Below are positions 46,756 through 58,250 of a DNA stretch of 64,000 nt, one piece after another (the first letter of the stretch is position 1; the number at the start of each line of letters is the position of its first letter). The DNA is taken from positions 372,001 through 436,000 of the forward strand of contig CAWDUC010000020.1 in NCBI GenBank assembly GCA_963805405.1, read 5' to 3'. Under the pieces are notes generated by a model. It had not been told where the DNA came from, ran no database searches, and was given only the letters and a program-made list of their open reading frames with translations. Made by a program: the position numbers and the translations under genes. This DNA comes from JAEUMG01 sp963805405. Its GTDB lineage: Bacteria > Pseudomonadota > Alphaproteobacteria > Rhizobiales > Aestuariivirgaceae.

Positions 46756-49126
46756 ATGAGCGAGACCGGCATCGGCGCGCGAGTGAAGCGCAAGGAAGAC
46801 CACCGCTTTATCACCGGCAAGGGCCGCTATACCGACGACATCAATCTGAAGGACCAGGCTTACGCCTATTTCGTCCGCAGCCCGCATGCGCATGCGGACA
46901 TCAAATCGATCAATACGTCCAAGGCCGCTAAGGCGCCGGGCGTCCTCGGCGTCTTCAAGGGCGAAGACGTTGCCGAAGACAAGATCGGCGGCCTGATCTG
47001 CGGTTGGATGATCCATTCGAAAGACGGCTCGCCGATGAAGGCTGGGCCGCACCCGATCCTGGCAGTCGGCAAGGTGCGCTATGTCGGCGATCATGTCGCC
47101 GTCGTCGTTGCCGAAACTAAGGAGCAGGCGAAGGCGGCTGCCGCGCTGGTTGACGTCAATTACGGCGTGCTTCCGCACAATGTCGACGCCGCCAAGGCCA
47201 CCTCGGCCAAGGCACAGGTCCACGAGGTAGCGTCCGAACAATCTCGTCTTCAATTGGTCGCTCGGCGATGAAGCGGCGACGGATGCCGCCTTCAAGAACG
47301 CAGCTCATGTCACCAAGCTCGACCTCGTCAATAATCGCCTGATCCCGAACGCCATGGAACCGCGCGCGGCGATCGGCTCCTATGACACGGGCGATGATCA
47401 CTACACGCTCTACACGACCAGCCAGAACCCGCATGTGGCGCGGCTGGTGATCTCGGCCTTCCACGGCCTTGCGCCGGAGCACAAACTGCGCGTGATCGCG
47501 CCGGATGTCGGCGGCGGCTTCGGCTCCAAGATCTTCATCTATGCCGAAGAAGTGGTTTGCCTCTGGGCCTCGAAGCGCGTCGGCGGACGGCCGGTGAAGT
47601 GGACGGCGGAGCGGGCAGAGAGCTTCCTCGCCGATGCTCATGGCCGTGACCATGTGACCCACGCCGAACTTGCCATGGATAAGGACGGCAAGATCCTGGC
47701 GATGAAGGTCAACACCATCGCCGCGATGGGTGCCTATCTTTCGACCTTCGCCTCATGCGTCCCGACCTATCTCTATGCGACACTGCTGTCGGGCCAGTAC
47801 AACATCCCCTCGATCTATGCCGAGGTGGATGCGGTCTATACCAACACTGCGCCCGTCGATGCCTATCGCGGGGCAGGCCGACCGGAAGCCACCTATGTGG
47901 TGGAACGGATCGTCGAGACCGCGGCGCGCGAGATGAAGATGGATCCGGCTGAATTCCGGCGCCGCAACTTCGTCACGAGCTTCCCGCACCAGACGCCCGT
48001 CATCATGTGCTATGACGCCGGCGACTATAATGCCTCGCTGAACAAGGCGCTGGAGATTGCCGACTACAAAGGCTTCCCGGCCCGCAAGGCGGAAGCAGCC
48101 AAGCGCGGCAAGATTCGCGGCATCGGCTTCTCGAACTACATCGAAGCCTGCGGCATCGCGCCGTCGGCGGCGGTCGGCTCGCTGGGCGCCGGCGTCGGTC
48201 TCTGGGAATCGGCCGAGGTGCGGGTCAATCCGGTAGGTTCCGTCGAGGTCCTCACCGGCTCGCACAGCCATGGCCAGGGTCATGAAACGACCTTCGCGCA
48301 GCTGGTGTCGGAGCGCCTCGGCGTATCGACATCGACAATGTCGCGATCGTTCATGGCGACACCGACAAGGTGCAGTTCGGCATGGGCACTTATGGCTCGC
48401 GTTCCGGTGCCGTCGGCATGACGGCAGTCTCCAAGGCGCTCGACAAGATCGAGGCCAAGGCCAAGAAAGTCGCCGCGCATGTGATGGAAGCCGCTGAAGG
48501 CGATATCGAGTTCAAGGACGGCACCTTCAGCGTGAAGGGTACCGACAAGAAGATGGCCTTCGGCGAAGTGGCGCTTGCGGCCTATGTGGCGCACAAGTTC
48601 CCGACGTCGGAGATCGAGCCGGGACTCAAGGAAACGTCGTTCCATGATCCCAGCAACTTCACCTTCCCGGCTGGCTGTCACATCTGCGAAGTCGAGATCG
48701 ATCCCGATACCGGCGTCACGCAGATCGCCAGTTGGGTCGCGGTCGATGATTTCGGCATCGGTCATCAATCCGATGATCGTCGAGGGCCAGGTGCATGGCG
48801 GCATCGTGCAGGGCGTCGGCCAGGCGCTGACCGAAGGCTGCGTCTATGACAGCGATTCAGGTCAATTGCTGACCGGCTCCTACATGGACTACTGCATGCC
48901 GCGAGCGGCGGATGTGCCGTCGTTCAAGCTCGGCCTTCACCGAGACCAAATGCCCGTCCAATCCCTTAGGGCATCAAGGGCTGCGGCGAGGCCGGCGCGA
49001 TCGCGGCTCCGGCGGCGGTGATGAATGCGATTGACCGATGCGATCGGCGTCAAGGATCTGCCCATGCCGGCGACATCGCAGGTGGTCTGGAATGCATTGC
49101 AACCCATGAAAAAAGCGGCCGAGTAG
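46756..49126 (+). CDS. coxL: CO dehydrogenase-like large (molybdenum) subunit, form II (six frameshifts)
   Basis: About 787 residues after repair. It starts MSETGIGARVKRKEDHRFIT; the Mo-pterin contact GGGFGSK is at about 47511-47531. The active-site loop reads AYRGAGR (47861-47881), the form II signature, not the AYxCSFR loop of true form I CO dehydrogenases. Later parts are GTYGSRSGAVGM, INPMIVEGQVHGGIVQGVG, and the ending IKGCGEAGAIAAPAAVMNAI. Breaks lie at about 47238, 48326 (two bases), 48756, 48942, 48970 and 49031; each is cured by removing bases. Form II enzymes may oxidise CO poorly or use other substrates. Confidence 0.9.
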
Positions 49127-49147
49127 GGCTAGGGGAGGAACTCAGCC

Positions 49148-49944
49148 ATGGAAAACTTCACCTATCATCGTCCGCAACACGCGACTGACGCTGTCAAGCT
49201 GATGAAGGGCGCCAGGGACGCAAAGTTCATGTCCGGCGGCATGACGCTTCTTCCGACGATGAAGCAGCGGCCTTGCGTCGCCATCTGACATCATCGACCT
49301 CGGCGGTCTGAAGAACACCGGTGTCTCGATGTCCGGCAGTACCGTGACGGTCAAAGCCGGCACGACCCATGCCGCGGTCGCCGCCGATCCTGGGCTCAAG
49401 AAGGCGATCCCGGCACTATCGAAGCTCGCCGGCGGTATCGGCGATCCGCATGTCCGCAATCGCGGTACGATCGGCGGTTCGATCGCCAATGCCGATCCCG
49501 CTGCCGATTATCCTTCGGCTGTGGTCGGCCTCGGTGCCACCGTTCATACCGATCAGCGCAAGATCGCCGGCGACAAGTTCTTCACCGGTATGTTCGAGAC
49601 GGCACTGAAGCCTGACGAGATCGTGACGGCGGTCGAGTTCCCGGTTCCGAAGCGCTCCGCCTATGTGAAGTTCCCGAATCCCGGCCTCGCTCTATGCGAT
49701 GGTCGGCGTGTTCGTTGCCGAGCTTGCGGATGGCAGCGTGCGCGTCGCGGTGACAGGTGCTGGCCCGAGTGTGTTCCGTGTGCCGGAGATGGAAAAGGCG
49801 CTGGAAAAGAGCTTCTGCGCCGATGCGATCTCGGGCGTCAAGGTCAAGGACGGCGATCTTAACAGCGACATCCACGCTTCCTCCGCCTACCGGGCGCATC
49901 TCGTAAACGTGCTGGCAAGGCGCGCGGTCGAACAGGCCAAGTGA
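49148..49944 (+). CDS. coxM: CO dehydrogenase-like medium (FAD) subunit (frameshifted)
   Basis: About 264 residues. It starts MENFTYHRPQHATDAVKLMK, with the FAD-binding FMSGGMTLLPTMK and IGDPHVRNRGTIGGSIANAD (the RNxGTIGG motif) and the end YRAHLVNVLARRAVEQA. Two breaks lie near 49270 (the raw frame hits TGA) and near 49685; both follow the insertion pattern. It takes electrons from CoxS and passes them to quinone or another carrier. It follows coxL by 21 bp. Confidence 0.9.
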
Positions 49945-50022
49945 CGCTTGTCATTCGCGTAATTATTTCGGCCCGCGGGCCTATTGCGCTCGCGGGCCGT
50001 TTGCTGTCGGAGATAGTTTCTT

Positions 50023-50947
50023 GTGAGTAAGCTTCCCGCCTCGATCGACGAGACTGTCCGCTCTCTTAGCCTCGCAGAATTATGTCGCAGGCCGGGATCT
50101 GGGCACTGTTGCGTTCCTCGCCATGCGCATGGGCGGCCTCTGTTTCTCGAGGGCGAAGCGGGCGTTGGCAAGACGGAGATCGCCAAGGTCATTGCCGCAG
50201 GGCCTGGACCGGCGCCTCATCCGGCTGCAATGCTATGAAGGTCTCGACATCAACTCGGCCGTCTATGAGTGGAATTATTCCGCCCAGATGATCGAGATCC
50301 GTGTCGCCGAAGCCTCGGGCCAACTGGATCGCGAGCGATTAGGCAGCGACGTTTTTTCCGAACGATTCCTGGTGAAGCGCCCGCTACTGCAGGCGCTCGA
50401 GGCTCCGAAGCCGGAGCTGCACCGGTCCTCCTCATCGACGAGATCGACCGCACCGATGAGGCTTTCGAGGCCTTCCTTCTCGAGATCCTTTCCGATTTCC
50501 AGATTACCATCCCGGAACTCGGCACGATCAAGGCGGAGGAGCCGCCGATCGTCGTCATCACCTCCAATCGCACGCGCGAAGTGCATGATGCGCTGAAGCG
50601 TCGCTGCCTGTATCATTGGGTGGGCTATCCCGATGCCGAGCGCGAGCTGGCGATCGTCAAGGCAAAGCGTCCCGCAGGCGTCCGCGGCGCTGGCGCGCGA
50701 AGTGGTGCGCTTTGTGCAGGCCCTGCGCGGTGGCGATCTCTACAAGTCGCCGGGTGTTGCCGAGACCCTCGATTGGGTTACGGCTCTTCACGAACTCGAC
50801 GCCGTGTCCCTCGATCCGCAGACTGTCAATGACACGCTGGGTGTGCTGCTGAAATACCAGGACGACATCGTGCGCATGGAGGGCTCGGAGGCCAAGCGCA
50901 TCCTCGACCAGATCAAGGCCGAGATTCGCGCCGCCGCGCACGTATGA
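50023..50947 (+). CDS. coxD: MoxR-type AAA+ ATPase, CoxD-like (frameshifted)
   Basis: About 300 residues after repair, of the MoxR/CoxD AAA+ group. It has LFLEGEAGVGKTEIAKVIAA (Walker A GEAGVGKT), QCYEGLDINSAVYEWNYSAQ, VLLIDEIDRTDEAFEAFLLE (Walker B), and IVVITSNRTREVHDALKRRC (sensor/arginine region). In form I systems CoxD helps install the Cu-S-Mo centre; in form II its role is a maturation chaperone by analogy. GTG start at 50023. Breaks near 50130, 50200, 50410 and 50685. Its stop overlaps the coxE start. Confidence 0.85.
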
Positions 50948-52196
50948 TCCCGCCGGCCAACCAGAACGAGTGCTATCGCCCGCGAGGCAAGCTCGCGGCC
51001 AACATCATGCATTTTGCGCGAGTGTTGCGCGAGGCAGGCCTGCCGGTCGGCCCGGGCGCATGTGCTCGATGCGCTCGATGCCGCCATGGCGGGGCCACTT
51101 CGCGTCGCGCGAGGATTTCTACTGGACGCTGCATGCCGTCTTCGTGAAGCGGCGCGACCAGAAGGAATTGTTCGACCAGGCTTTTCACGTCTTCTGGAAG
51201 AAGCCGAAGATGCTCGAGCAGCTCATGCAGATGCTGTTCCAGCAGATCACGCGAGCCGGCCGACGATAGGCCAAGAAGGCCGGCTTCCGACGGTTGGCCG
51301 AGGCGATGTTCGACAAGGTCGATGCACAAAGCCGGCGCGAAGAACCGCCGGGCACGATCGAGCTTGATGCGACTTTCACATCATCGCCCGACGAGGTGTT
51401 GCGGGCAAAGGACTTCGAGCAGATGACTCTGGCCGAACAGGTGCGAGGCACGGCGGGCGATGCCGGCATGCGCATTCATCGCATCGAAGTGACGCACGCG
51501 GCGCTTTCGCGCGGCTGCCCACGGCAGCCGGATCGACATGAGCCGCACGCTCAAGGGTTCGCTGCGGGCCGGCGGCCACATCATTGCTCTGGAGCGGCGC
51601 GAGCGGAGATGGCGCGAACCGCCGCTCGGTCGTGCTGTGCGACATTTCGGGATCATGTCGAATTATAGCCGCATGTTCCTGCATTTCCTGCATGCCCTCA
51701 TCAATGATCGCGAGCGCGTGCAGGTCTTCCTGTTCGGCACGCGGCTGACCAACGTGACGCGGGAACTCGCGCGCAGCGATGTGGACGAGGCGATGGAGAA
51801 GGTTGCCGGCGTCGGTGAAGGACTGGTCGGGCGGCACGCGCATCGGCGCGGCACTGCAGGAATTCAATTATCAATGGGCGCGCCGGGTCCTGACGCAGGG
51901 CGCCCATGTCCTGCTCATGACCGATGGTCTCGATCGCGACGACACTGATATGCTTGGAACGCGAAATGAAGCGGCTCGGCTTGCCGCGCGGCGGATCATG
52001 TGGCTCAATCCGCTGCTGCGCTATCAGGGTTTCGAGCCGCGCGCGGCCGGCATCAGGGCGATCATGCCCTATGTCGATGAATTCCGGCCGGTGCATTCGC
52101 TCGACAGCCTGAGCGATCTGGCTCGTGCGCTTGCCGGGCCAAAGAGCCAGGCGCATGATCCGCGCCCGTTGGATGCGCATGGCGCGGCAAGCCTGA
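50944..52196 (+). CDS. coxE: VWA-domain protein CoxE-like (multiple frameshifts)
   Basis: About 415 residues after repair. The N-terminal helical part (NIMHFARVLREAGLPVGPG; FASREDFYWTLHAVFVKRRD) leads to a CoxE-type von Willebrand A domain with MIDAS VVLCDISGSMSNYSRMFLHF (Asp-x-Ser-x-Ser) and HVLLMTDGLDRDDTDMLGRE. The true end reads RWMRMARQA with TGA at 52194-52196. At least six single-base breaks occur (about 51060, 51100, 51270, 51520, 51640, 51835, 51965). It pairs with the AAA+ protein as a MoxR-VWA maturation module. Confidence 0.83.
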
Positions 52197-52206
52197 GGAG
52201 GCGAAG

Positions 52207-53210
<1,004 letters not shown>

Positions 53211-53211
53211 G

Positions 53212-54822
53212 GTGAAATTCGGCCGCATTGCCCTCGATCAAGCGACGGGTGCGATCCTCGCGCATGGCATTCGCCAGCAACGGGATTGTTCAAGAAAGGG
53301 CGGCTGCTTAGCGCCGCTGACGTCAAGCTTCTGGGCGAGGCGGTGTGGACGCGTCTACGCAGCACGACTGGATGCTGATGATGTCCCCGAGGATGAGGCC
53401 GCCGGGGCCGTGGCGCGGGCCATTGCCGGCAGTGGGCAGCCAAGGCCCAGGAGCCGTTTACCGGCCGCGCCAATCTTCATACGCTCGGCGCCGGGCTTGG
53501 TCGTCATCGATGCCGATCGCGTTCGCCAACTCAACCGCCTGCATGAAAGCCTGACGCTCGCCACCGGCCGCCAATCACGAGCGGGTTGAGGCGCGGCAGA
53601 TGGTGGCGACCGTGAAGGTGATTCCCTTTGCCGTGCCACGCCCGGTCCTGACGCGCGCGCTGGCGATCATTGGCGATGAGCCGATTGTTCGCGTCGAGGC
53701 GTTCCGGCCGCGCCATGCCGGGCTCATCATCACGCGCCTGCCGCAAACCAAGGCCTTCGATCGTCGCCAAATCGGAAGCGTCGATCAGGGCGCGGATCAC
53801 GGCGCTTGGCGGGAGCCGTCGATGAGGTCGTCGTCTGCGATCACGCGGTCGAACCGATCAAAGACGCGGTGAGCAAGCTTCACGCGCAACCGTCTCAACC
53901 CGATCCTTATATTCGGTTCGTCGGCGATCGTCGATCGCGGCGACGTCATCCCGCGAGGCTTGGTCGAAGCGGGCGGCGAGGTCGTCCATCTCGGCATGCC
54001 GGTCGATCCGGGCAATCTTCTGATGCTCGGCCGTCTCGATGGTGTTCCGGCGATCGGCGTTCCGTCCTGCGCCCGGTCGCCCAAAGTGAACGGCTTCGAC
54101 TGGGTTCTGGAGCGGGTCATGGCGGGCCTGCATGTTACCGCGCAGGACATCATGGACATGGGGGCGGGCGGTCTTCTGAAGGAGATATCCGAGTCGCCCG
54201 GCGCCGCGTGAAGATGCCCAAACACAGAAGGCGCCGATCATTGCTGCCGTTGTTCTTGCCGCCGGCAAATCGACCCGGATGGGGCAGAACAAGATGCTTG
54301 CGGATTTTCGCGGCAAGCCTCTCATCCGCGTCACAGTCGAGACATGTCGTGCGGTCTGCCGCCAGTCCGGTAGTGGTCGTGACGGGAAATCAGGCGGACG
54401 AGGTCCGTGCAGCACTTGACGGCCTTGACGTCTCGATCGCCGATAATGCCGATTATGCGAAGGGACTTTCGACATCCTTGCGTGCCGGCGTCGCGGCCTT
54501 GCCGGCGAATGTCGCCGGTGCGGTTGTCTGCCTTGGCGACATGCCGCTCGTCGAACCCGCGGTGATCGATAGGTTGATAGCGGCGTTCAATCCGACCGAG
54601 GGTCGCCTGATCTGCGTACCGACCTATGACGGCAAGCTTGGCAATCCGGTGCTGTGGGGGCGAGAGTTTTTCGCCGAGATATGCCAGTTGAGCGGCGACC
54701 GCGGTGCGCGCAGTCTGCTCGATGCACACAGCGAAAAACTTGTGGAAATTCCCGTCGCCGACGAGGCGGTCCTCACCGACATCGATACGCCCGACGTGCT
54801 GGAACGCCTCAGATCAGCTTGA
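53212..54822 (+). CDS. Molybdopterin-binding / MobA-like nucleotidyltransferase fusion (multiple frameshifts)
   Basis: About 530 residues after repair. The N-terminal half is a MoeA/MogA-like molybdopterin-binding domain (KFGRIALDQATGAILAHGIR; NLHTLGAGLVVIDADRVRQ; IVDRGDVIPRGLVEAGGEV; DPGNLLMLGRLDGVPAIGVP). The C-terminal half is a nucleotidyltransferase with AAVVLAAGKSTRMGQNKML and GAVVCLGDMPLVEPAVIDRL, ending LTDIDTPDVLERLRSA. The two halves look separate in the raw sequence because the frame shifts at about 54195 and 54340. The fusion probably makes cytosine-dinucleotide (MCD) cofactor for the Cox enzyme. GTG start at 53212. Confidence 0.82.
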
Positions 54823-55507
54823 GCTGGCGGAAGCTGGTTTCGCCATCGCGTCCCATGATGATGTGATCGTGGACCATCACATTCATGCCTTTTCCAAGCT
54901 GCGCGATGCTCTTGGTCATTTCGATATCGGCAGCGGAGGGCGTCGGGTCGCCGGTCGGGTGATTGTGCACCAGGATCACCGCGGTCGCTCCTAGCTGATA
55001 CGCACGGCCCATCACTTCGCGCGGATAGGCTGGCGTGTGATCGACGGTTCCTTGCTGCTGGACTTCATCGGCAATGAGGTTGTTCTTCTTGTCGAGAAAG
55101 AGGATGCGGAACTGTTCCTTGGCTTCGCGCGCCATATGGGTGCGGCAATAATCGATGACCTTCGACCATGAGGAAAGCGCCAATGGCCTGTGCACGCGAA
55201 CGCGAGCCTGGCGCTTGCTTGCCGCTTCCACTGTCTTGAGCAAGGTGACGGCGACATCGCCAACCTGATCAGTCTCTTTCAGCCGCTCCGGCTCGGCACT
55301 GATAACCTCGGCGAAATCACCAAACCGCGCGATCAGCGCCTTGGCGATAGGCTTCGTGTCTTGCCGGCGATAGGCGAAGAACAGCAACAATTCGAGAAGT
55401 TCGTAATCGAGAAGCCCGTCGGGACTGGTACGGAATCGCTCTCTTAGTCTCTCGCGATGTCCGAGATGATCTGGCGCAACAGGCCCTTCGTCGAGCCCCT
55501 TGGGCAT
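54809..55507 (-). CDS. radC: RadC family JAB/MPN-domain protein
   Basis: A 232-residue RadC-family protein. A helix-hairpin-like N-terminal domain (RERLRERFRTSPDGLLDYEL) precedes a JAB1/MPN domain with LVHNHPTGDPTPSAADIEMT (the JAMM metal site H-x-H-x(10)-D). The old link to recombination repair in E. coli is disputed, so its role is uncertain. It is tail to tail with the Mo-cofactor protein, with 14 bp of overlap. The ATG is 8 bp after the map gene. Confidence 0.92.
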   Translation of the reverse strand: MPKGLDEGPVAPDHLGHRERLRERFRTSPDGLLDYELLELLLFFAYRRQDTKPIAKALIARFGDFAEVISAEPERLKETDQVGDVAVTLLKTVEAASKRQARVRVHRPLALSSWSKVIDYCRTHMAREAKEQFRILFLDKKNNLIADEVQQQGTVDHTPAYPREVMGRAYQLGATAVILVHNHPTGDPTPSAADIEMTKSIAQLGKGMNVMVHDHIIMGRDGETSFRQLKLI

Positions 55508-55514
55508 ATGACCG

Positions 55515-56339
55515 TCAGACCGCTGGCGGTGGAAAATCCAAGCCGCGTGGCGACAAGGTGAAAACCTCGCAGCCTGTTTCCGTCACGCCGATCGTGTGCT
55601 CGAACTGGGCAGACAGCGAACGGTCGCGCGTCACTGCTGTCCAGCCGTCGCCCAGGATCTTCACGTGCGCGCGGCCGAGATTGATCATCGGCTCGATCGT
55701 AAAGAACATGCCGGGCTTAAGCTCGACGCCTTCGCCAGGGCGCCCGTAATGCAGGATGTTCGGGTGGTCGTGAAAGGCGCGGCCGAGGCCGTGACCGCAG
55801 AAATCGCGCACGACCGAGCAGCGTTCGGCTTCTGCATAGCTCTGGATTGCATGTCCGATATCGCCGGTCCGTCCATTCGGCTTGACGGCAGCGATGCCGC
55901 GCAAGAGCGATTCATAGGTGACCTGCAGAAGGCGTTCCGCCTTGCGGTTGATCTCGCCGACGCCATACATGCGGCTTAAATCGCCATGCCAGCCATCGAC
56001 GATCAGAGTGACGTCGATATTGACGATGTCGCCTTCGCGCAATGGCTTTTCATTGGGGATGCCGTGGCAGACGACGTGATTGATCGAGGTGCAGATCGCT
56101 TTGGGATAACCGCGATAATTCAGCGGCGCGGGCTGAGCACCGTTGTCATTCGCAAATTCCGTCACGAGCCGGTCGATCGCATCGGTGGTCACGCCGGGGC
56201 GGACAAAGCCGGAAAGCAGATCGAGCGCTTCCGCCGTCAAACGGCCGGCCTTGCGCATGGCGGCAAAGGCCTCGGGGCCATGCAGCTTGATCTGCCCATT
56301 CTTGATGCGCGGCGAATCTGTGGCAGCTACGTAAGTCAT
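55515..56339 (-). CDS. map: Type I methionine aminopeptidase
   Basis: A 274-residue enzyme removing N-terminal methionine from new proteins. Metal ligands occur in GDIVNIDVTLIVDGWHGDLS (two Asp), CGHGLGRAFHDHPNILHYG (His), FFTIEPMINLG (Glu) and SAQFEHTIGVTETGCEVFTL (Glu). The ATG at 56339 follows AAGGAAA. The frame is intact. It and radC form a two-gene unit on the minus strand. Confidence 0.95.
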   Translation of the reverse strand: MTYVAATDSPRIKNGQIKLHGPEAFAAMRKAGRLTAEALDLLSGFVRPGVTTDAIDRLVTEFANDNGAQPAPLNYRGYPKAICTSINHVVCHGIPNEKPLREGDIVNIDVTLIVDGWHGDLSRMYGVGEINRKAERLLQVTYESLLRGIAAVKPNGRTGDIGHAIQSYAEAERCSVVRDFCGHGLGRAFHDHPNILHYGRPGEGVELKPGMFFTIEPMINLGRAHVKILGDGWTAVTRDRSLSAQFEHTIGVTETGCEVFTLSPRGLDFPPPAV

Positions 56340-56467
56340 GGTGATTTCCTTGAATCCCGACACAAATAGGCAGAACCGGCAAAATTCGCAAGTTATGGCT
56401 ACCTTGTTTTGACAGTGTGGCCACCCAGTGGCAGGAGTGGCGGTGCCGATTTACTTGGGAATTGAGG

Positions 56468-57253
56468 ATGACCGCTGCTCCAACCGCCGCCGTATTGCTG
56501 ATTGGCGATGAGATCCTGTCAGGCCGGACTAAGGACAAAAATCTGGGCTTCCTCGCCGATTATCTGACTTCGCTCGGCATCGACCTCAAGGAAGCGCGCA
56601 TTGTTCCGGACATAGAAGCAGAGATCGTGGCTGCGGTGAGGGCCCTGAGCTCACGTTACACTTATGTTTTCACGACCGGTGGCATTGGTCCCACCCATGA
56701 CGACATCACAGCGGACTCGGTCGGTAAGGCTTTCAATGTCGAGGTTGATCACGACCCGGATGCGGTGGCGATCCTGCTCGAATGGTTCAAGCGGATAGGA
56801 CGCGAGCCGAACGAGGCGCGCATGCGCATGGCGCGCATTCCCAAGGGCGCCACTTTGATCGACAACCCTGTGTCGAAGGCGCCTGGATTCCAGATCGAGA
56901 ATGTCTTCGTTATGGCCGGTATCCCGAAAGTCATGCACGCGATGATGGATTCGGTGGCACCGAAACTTGCACGTGGCATCAAGGTTGAGAGCACGGCGAT
57001 AACCGTGCTCGGGGGCGAGGGCGATATCGCCAAGCCTTTGAAAGACGTCCAGGATCGCTACCCCCAGGTTGTCATCGGGTCCTACCCATTCGAATCTGCG
57101 TCCGGATTTGCCGCGCAGCTCGTGCTGCGGTCGCGCGATCCCGTCGCCCTTGCAGCGGCGTTTGCAGATGTCCGCGCCATGGCGGAGCAACTCACCGCAG
57201 AGGGAAAGGCGAGGGGCTGGTCCGAGGCAGAGACGGAGAAGAGTTCCAGCTGA
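56468..57253 (+). CDS. CinA-like competence/damage-inducible protein A (MoCF_biosynth domain)
   Basis: A 261-residue single-domain protein. It starts TAAVLLIGDEILSGRTKDKN and has YVFTTGGIGPTHDDITADSV (the molybdopterin-binding-like GGxGPT motif) and NVFVMAGIPKVMHAMMDSVA. It lacks the C-terminal nicotinamide-nucleotide amidase domain of full CinA, so it is probably an ADP-ribose pyrophosphatase-like or unrelated member. The start ATG is at 56468. Its last 62 bases overlap the convergent glycosyltransferase gene. Confidence 0.88.
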   Translation: MTAAPTAAVLLIGDEILSGRTKDKNLGFLADYLTSLGIDLKEARIVPDIEAEIVAAVRALSSRYTYVFTTGGIGPTHDDITADSVGKAFNVEVDHDPDAVAILLEWFKRIGREPNEARMRMARIPKGATLIDNPVSKAPGFQIENVFVMAGIPKVMHAMMDSVAPKLARGIKVESTAITVLGGEGDIAKPLKDVQDRYPQVVIGSYPFESASGFAAQLVLRSRDPVALAAAFADVRAMAEQLTAEGKARGWSEAETEKSSS

Positions 57254-58250
57254 TCCTCACCAGATGACGCTCGAAAAGATCGGCCGTCGCTGCCCAGGTG
57301 AAGGTCTGGGCGTAATCATGGACTTTGCCGCGATCGAGGCTCAAAGCGCGGTCTATGGACTTGGCAAGATCGCTGTCGATCGCGCCTGATATGCCCTCGG
57401 CGACGACATCGACGGGACTTGGGACGGCGAAGGCTGCAACTGGAGTTCCACATGCCATGGCTTCGATCATGACGAGCCCGAAGGTATCGGTGCGGCTCGG
57501 AAAGACGAAGACGTCGGCACTTTGCAGCATTGATACGAGGTCGCTGTCGAAGGCATAGCCGGTGAAGATCGCAGCGGGATAGCGGCGTTTCAGTATTTCG
57601 AGACTAGGTCCGTCGCCAATTACCACTTTGGTGCCGGGAAGTTCTAGCTTCAGGAATGCTTCCAGATTCTTCTCAGGCGCCACGCGGCCGGCAACCAGCA
57701 TGATCGGCCGTGGCAGCTTGAAATGGTCGCGCGCACCTGGCTTGAAAAGATGATGGTCGACGCCGCGCGTCCAACTGCGTGCATTTGGGAAGCCGCGCGC
57801 CGTCAGCTCATTGGCGATCGATGGCGTGGGCGTTAGGACGCAGCGGCTCGGCTTGTGGAATTGCCGCAGCAGGCGCCAGCTTGCTTGAGCGACGCCGGGA
57901 AGTGGTATGCGTAGCGCCGTGTAATCCGCGAGCTTGGTGTGGAAACCGGTCGTAAAGGGGATCTTGTTGCGCAGGCACCAACGCCTAGTCGCCCAGCCTA
58001 TAGGTCCTTCGGTCGCAATATAGATCGCGTCGGGCCTTATTTCATCGATTTGTTGCCCGGCCTCGTCGGAAGTGAGGAAGGTGAGCCGTATCTCGGGGTA
58101 GAAGGGCAACGGCCAAGTGCGCCTGTCGCCGCCCGAGAGGAAACGGACATCATGGCCACGTTCTTTAAGTGCGAGGGACGTCCGCTCGAGGGTGCGGACG
58201 ACGCCATTAACCTGCGGGCGCCAGGCGTCGGTTGCGATCAGGATACGCAT
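57192..58250 (-). CDS. Glycosyltransferase family 4 / family 1 type
   Basis: A 352-residue GT-B fold glycosyltransferase. It starts MRILIATDAWRPQVNGVVRT, the usual motif of the mannosyl/glucosyl transferases of the GT4 set. A C-terminal Rossmann domain has LVAGRVAPEKNLEAFLKLEL, FPSRTDTFGLVMIEAMACGT (E-x7-E) and PVAAFAVPSPVDVVAEGISG. It probably transfers a sugar to diacylglycerol or another lipid. The ATG at 58250 overlaps the phosphoesterase end by 44 bp, and its tail overlaps the cinA-like gene by 62 bp. Confidence 0.88.
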   Translation of the reverse strand: MRILIATDAWRPQVNGVVRTLERTSLALKERGHDVRFLSGGDRRTWPLPFYPEIRLTFLTSDEAGQQIDEIRPDAIYIATEGPIGWATRRWCLRNKIPFTTGFHTKLADYTALRIPLPGVAQASWRLLRQFHKPSRCVLTPTPSIANELTARGFPNARSWTRGVDHHLFKPGARDHFKLPRPIMLVAGRVAPEKNLEAFLKLELPGTKVVIGDGPSLEILKRRYPAAIFTGYAFDSDLVSMLQSADVFVFPSRTDTFGLVMIEAMACGTPVAAFAVPSPVDVVAEGISGAIDSDLAKSIDRALSLDRGKVHDYAQTFTWAATADLFERHLVRISWNSSPSLPRTSPSPFPLR

